Shown here one piece after another: positions 60,663 through 64,000 of a stretch of 64,000 nt of DNA; positions within the stretch are counted from its first letter, which is position 1, and each line of letters opens with the position of its first letter. The stretch covers positions 14,127,614 to 14,191,613 of the forward strand of contig OX388321.1 in assembly GCA_947579605.1 (NCBI GenBank), in the 5' to 3' direction. The stretch is from Athripsodes cinereus. Lineage: Eukaryota; Arthropoda; Insecta; Trichoptera; Leptoceridae. A model generated the notes under the pieces. The model searched no databases. It was not told the DNA's origin and saw only the letters and a program-made list of their open reading frames with translations. The position numbers and the translations under genes are program-made.

Positions 60663-60900
60663 ATGTAAAGCAAAATATGGTTGCTTCTATGGTTTGCATT
60701 AAATGTTTCTTGATTGGTGGACCTTATATCGTGACAGTGACAATGGCGAAATTGGTGAAGGGTATCCATGGACACCGAAAATGATCATTCAGGTCGGCCT
60801 AGAGCCAATTCGTAAGCGTTTTTCACTTCTTCCAATTAGATTTTGCACAATGTTACATTGTGTAAGCATGGTTTCCAATCAGGTTGTCTGATTTGCTTTC
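60663..60900 (+). mobile_element. Partial copy of the 27.7-28.4 kb inverted-repeat element
   Basis: It aligns with 27968-28345 but lacks the ~148-bp block of that copy. Its right end contains the terminal repeat ('ttttgcacaatgttacattg', 'gtaagcatgg', 'ccaatcaggttgtctga'). The left terminal repeat is absent. Confidence 0.65.
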
Positions 60901-61424
60901 AGATAGATTGTATTGACTTGCACTGAAAGGGATATTGTTGACGTAGGTTGTAATTTTGCAATATTACCTACAATTGCAAAACTATAATAAAAACGAGAAC
61001 ATTTCTGATCTGCAAAAAAATATATGTAGGTACCTACCTATATAGGCTCGCTATATTTTTGTCACTATTTTGTAGAACATTACGTTTATATGTATGCAGA
61101 GATGTGACGTATTTGAAATAAAAGTAGGTACTTAAAATACAAATACAAAATATGTATTTTCATTTTGTATTTCAAATACCTTTTCGTAAAAAGTATTTTG
61201 TATTTTATTTGAAATACTTTTTTTGAGTATTTTGTATTTTACACAAAATACTTTTACAAAATACCTTTTTATTTGTTTGAAAGAAAATTCTGCCATTAAT
61301 TGATATGCGCGTACGCAAGCTTTTTTGTCAATTTGTTGAATTACGAATACAAAGTTTCCATTAGAGTACTCCATATTTCAGAATTTTCAGATACACACAC
61401 ATAATGATGATTGAACTAATTATA

Positions 61425-61870
61425 CATGACGCCGTTTAATGACCCATGACCATTCCAAGGGCGCTGTGATTTCTTCTGAACTGCAGCGTTTTCAACTTTG
61501 TCTGCAGGCAATCTGTTCCAGGCAGTTGGCGCTGCGACTCTGGTTCTTCTTTCTGCAAATTTAGAGGTATTTGCAATATTGAATTCTACGAGTTTGTTCA
61601 CAGCATTAGAAGCTGAGCACAGTATTCGCCTAATTTTTTTGTCTGCGGAACAGCTCAGTGGGTGGTGTGCTACCTTATGGACAGTGAGACACAGTTTAAA
61701 CACCACTCTCTCTGAGACTCTCAGCTAGTGCAGACTTCTTAGTAGTGAAGTGATGTGGCAGCTCTGATTCTCTCTGTAAATGATTCGGAGGCAACATTAA
61801 AAACCATCTGAAGACGATCAAGAAGGGTCTAGAGCAGTCCTGTGTATAATATGATGTTACAGTAGTCCAT
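61425..61870 (-). pseudogene. CR1-like LINE piece inside the hAT element
   Basis: The minus strand reads 'VFKLCLTVHKVAHHPLSCSA', 'CSASNAVNKLVEF', 'RRTRVAAPTAWNRLP' and 'WNGHGSLNGVMYN', the C-terminal region of CR1/Rex-like LINEs. It is homologous to 13590-13935. Upstream, another frame has 'LLDRLQMVFNVASES', so a frame break is present. It abuts the RTE piece at about 61870 without intervening host sequence. Confidence 0.75.
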
Positions 61871-62232
61871 TCGATTTTAGATTCGGAGTATCCATCCTGA
61901 TTTATTCTGCAGCCCAAGTTCAGGAATTCTCTAACCTGCTTGATACTCACTCCATTTATGACAATTTTCGCAGTCGCCTCATCTCTTCGAACAACCACAC
62001 ATTTTGTTTTGTCTTTATTTATTTTTATGTTGTATTTTGACAGTTCTTCCTAAGGCTTTATTCAACTTATCTGCAAGCAATGCTATATCGTGTCAACCTT
62101 TTCTCCATTTATCTATACTCTTGTCCAGTTCTTCATTTCTTCTATCAATTTATCAATGGCTCGCTGTATATAACAGTTGGTAATAACAGTGCTGGAAATA
62201 TTGAATACCCCTGTCTTACACCTTGTTCGACT
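61871..62232 (-). pseudogene. RTE LINE piece inside the hAT element, catalytic motif lost
   Basis: The minus strand corresponds to 56229-56625 of the full-length RTE element: 'YIQRAIDKLIEEMKNWTRV', and later 'VVRRDEATAKIVINGVSIKQ' and 'INQDG'. Compared with that element, the segment encoding the RT catalytic YADD box is deleted and stops and frameshifts are present. It is a relic carried as cargo by the hAT element. Confidence 0.85.
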
Positions 62233-62567
62233 ATTTGTAAAAAGTATTTTAAATAAGTATTTTAAAAAAGTATTTTGGAAATACGTATTTTGTAATTTGT
62301 ACATAAATACCATTTTGAAAAAGTATTTAGTATTTTGTATTTGAAATACAAAAATTCAAAAGTATTTGTATTTTGTATTTAAATACTTTTTTGAAAGTAT
62401 TTTGCACATCTCTGTATGTATGATACAATTAAGCCCTATTAGATTTCGATACAAAAAATAATCTCGTTTTTTCAACGAGAAATACCTTAAATATGCGCGG
62501 TCGTCACACTTCTCTGGTCAAGAGGCATAAAGGACAATGCTAGGTATCATTAAGAGCTGCACATTTA

Positions 62568-62611
62568 TGAATGCGAATATTGTAGGTAGGCACCTACAAT
62601 ATTCGCATTCA
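62568..62611. repeat. Perfect 20-bp hairpin
   Basis: 'tgaatgcgaatattgtaggt' and its exact complement are separated by 4 nt (aggc). Weak pairing extends beyond on both sides (catttat words). It could be a foldback relic; the length is also within the size of a small RNA precursor stem, but nothing else supports that. Confidence 0.75.
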
Positions 62612-62842
62612 GATATATTGCATTTATGACGTAATTTTGATTCAAAAGGTGACATCTCTGGATATAGAGGTTAATTATTAATGCAGACCTGGCTTTTTTT
62701 TGAATAATACCTAATTATGTACCTACATAAATTAAAAGAAAATATTATATATTCGATATTTTTTTGAAACTACAAGTTATATTACTTATGAAACGTAGTG
62801 CTATCATAATTTCAGTATTATATTGTCTGTACTGTACTACTG

Positions 62843-63100
62843 TACCATCACGGCTTATCCCACAAGTGGGGTAGCCAGCAGATCAGCTACATGTAAGAAA
62901 CATGCAAACTGTCCTCTTCGTGCCAATATAAAATCAAGACATTCAGATTGGGTGGCAAACCTCATCGCTGAATTTAAGATGTAAAATGTTTTAATTTTTT
63001 CGAACACCTGCCTTTTACAGGACACTCGAAAACTTACGCAGAAGAGTGGGAGACCAATTCTTTACCGGGTACTCCACGGGATTATATTGTCGCACATTTC
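62843..63100 (+). repeat. ~260-bp unclassified repeat, best-preserved copy
   Basis: Complete order of hallmarks: 'taccatcacggcttatccca', 'caagtggggtagccagcaga', 'aagaaacatgcaaactgtcc', 'agacattcagattgggtggc', 'cctcatcgctga', 'gccttttacaggacactcg', 'gaaaacttacgcagaagagt', 'gggagaccaattctttaccg' and 'ctccacgggattatattgt'. No poly-A, A/B box or terminal inverted repeat is visible. Confidence 0.8.
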
Positions 63101-63708
63101 AATTATGTTTTTAAATTTTTGTGGTCATTGTCTAATAAAATTATAGTTTTGCGAGTATCAAAAATAAAGAATGGGGGCTGCATGCGGCCTGTTTGACAAC
63201 CTCTGCTCTAAACTTTACCAATGAACTTATCCATTTACTCGTTCTACTGAGTAACAGGTAACATTAACCTGCCATTCCTTTCTTTAATTTTATTTGATTT
63301 GTGGATTGATTACTAATTATCTACATAAAAATATTAATCATGTTATACAATTTTCGTGAATAATGCCAATACCGACATCTATGGGTAAATAATGGAATTT
63401 AAAAATGCATGTACCGCCATCTATAGAATAATAGTAAAAGTCTTATTAATAGACTACTTACATAGATGATGCATAGACCTACTATATCTATGGACTGATA
63501 ACCTGAGCTGTCACAGGAACAAAGTAGCGTGTAAACATGATTGTACTACTATCACGTGATAATAAGCAAAAAGAGGCGGGAATTTGAATTTCATTATGAC
63601 AAAAACCGACTACATATCTATAAAAATTGCACTCATGCACGGCTACTTCTTTATTTCCGCAAAGAATAATATCACAAATACTTTATTTAGCCACAATGCT
63701 GAGTATAG
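63101..63708. other. AT-rich non-coding stretch
   Basis: Nothing recognisable. The repeated phrase 'ccgacatctatgg' / 'ccgccatctatag' at 63373 and 63415 is a local duplication. Confidence 0.4.
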
Positions 63709-63763
63709 TTAAGGAAAGTGCATTTTTATATGTATAATATACATATAAAAATGCACTTTCCTT
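63709..63763. repeat. Perfect 27-bp-arm palindrome
   Basis: Arms 63709-63735 and 63737-63763 ('taaggaaagtgcattttta' outermost) are exact complements around a single base. Almost no loop remains, as expected for a foldback or snap-back product. Confidence 0.9.
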
Positions 63764-63847
63764 ATTATGTGATCTAAAAAAAAGTTATATCATAATAGAC
63801 ATGAAAAAAAGAAAATTTATCAGTTTATTATAAATTTTATAACTTTA

Positions 63848-64000
63848 CTATACTCTCACGCCGTGTTCTAGGTGGGGAAGCCAGAGAGAACGGAACGCCA
63901 TGTCGAACTATCCTTATGTACACACTTCTTTCGCTTCCTCTACATTCATCCAGTTTCTCATACATGCACGCCGATTCCTCTTACTTAACACGCGACCGTC
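63848..64000 (-). pseudogene. LINE family A, C-terminal end cut by the window edge
   Basis: The minus strand matches the last ~45 codons of 5404-6112 ('RNRRACMRNWMNVEEAKEV', then a short frameshifting change near 63915-63925, then 'WRSVLSG'-like end and the ACGCCGTG-type stop context). The TATAG tail is reduced to 'ctatactc' at 63848-63856. The rest lies beyond base 64000, so completeness cannot be judged. Confidence 0.8.

Larger units (their letters stand above)
61089..62422. mobile_element. hAT-type transposon carrying LINE sequence, with 8-bp TSD
   Basis: The element spans 61097-62414 (1318 bp). The ends are exact inverted repeats CAGAGATGTG and CACATCTCTG, flanked by identical 8-bp duplications tatgtatg (61089-61096, 62415-62422). 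Both subterminal regions (to about 61280 and from about 62233) are packed with 'aaatacttttt', 'aagtattttgta' and 'tttgaaatac' words, in both orientations, like the transposase-binding repeats of hAT elements. The centre (61425-62232) is not transposase but antisense LINE sequence. It is non-autonomous. Confidence 0.92.

Overview
The window looks like non-coding, transposon-rich DNA from an insect, most likely a moth or butterfly (Lepidoptera). This rests on strong AT richness, the absence of any long host open reading frame, many pieces of RTE-like and CR1-like LINEs, tRNA-derived SINEs, hAT and PIF/Harbinger-type non-autonomous DNA transposons, and the constantly recurring GTAGGTACCTAC-type motif common in lepidopteran intergenic DNA. 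The assignment is inference; no species-specific gene is visible. I found no convincing host exon, tRNA or rRNA gene, CRISPR array or operon. The window is probably an intron or an intergenic stretch.

Layout. 1-6 kb: old LINE 3' pieces, a 211-bp palindrome, and a young 5'-truncated LINE (5404-6150) with a 13-bp target-site duplication (TSD) and a TATAG-repeat tail. 6.8-7.7 kb: a hAT-like non-autonomous element. 7.7-26 kb: mostly unannotatable AT-rich DNA with a CR1-like fragment, a 208-bp palindrome with 98-bp arms lying against a LINE tail, an 84-bp x 4 tandem repeat, an RTE-like fragment and polypurine/polypyrimidine tracts. 26-34 kb: a hAT element with an 8-bp TSD, two copies of one LINE tail, a nested inverted-repeat element, a small MITE and another LINE tail. 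34-48 kb: tRNA-derived SINEs, a Harbinger-type MITE with a TTA duplication, a 40-bp x 6 tandem repeat and several copies of one unclassified ~260-bp repeat. 49.7-52 kb: a 28-unit, 80-bp satellite with higher-order structure. 53.7-57.5 kb: a near full-length RTE-type LINE with a 17-bp TSD, whose single long reading frame is broken by one frameshift and one stop, and which ends in a 264-bp palindrome overlapping the TSD. 61.1-62.4 kb: a hAT-type element with an 8-bp TSD that carries an internal chimera of RTE and CR1 LINE pieces. The window ends inside another copy of the 5.4-kb LINE family.

The only long coding capacity belongs to retrotransposons: apurinic endonuclease plus reverse transcriptase in the RTE element, and post-RT C-terminal regions in the others. 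The most unusual structures are the palindromes that sit at LINE 3' ends, the hAT element with a chimeric LINE interior, and the block-wise amplification of the 80-bp satellite. I did not find a new multi-gene system.
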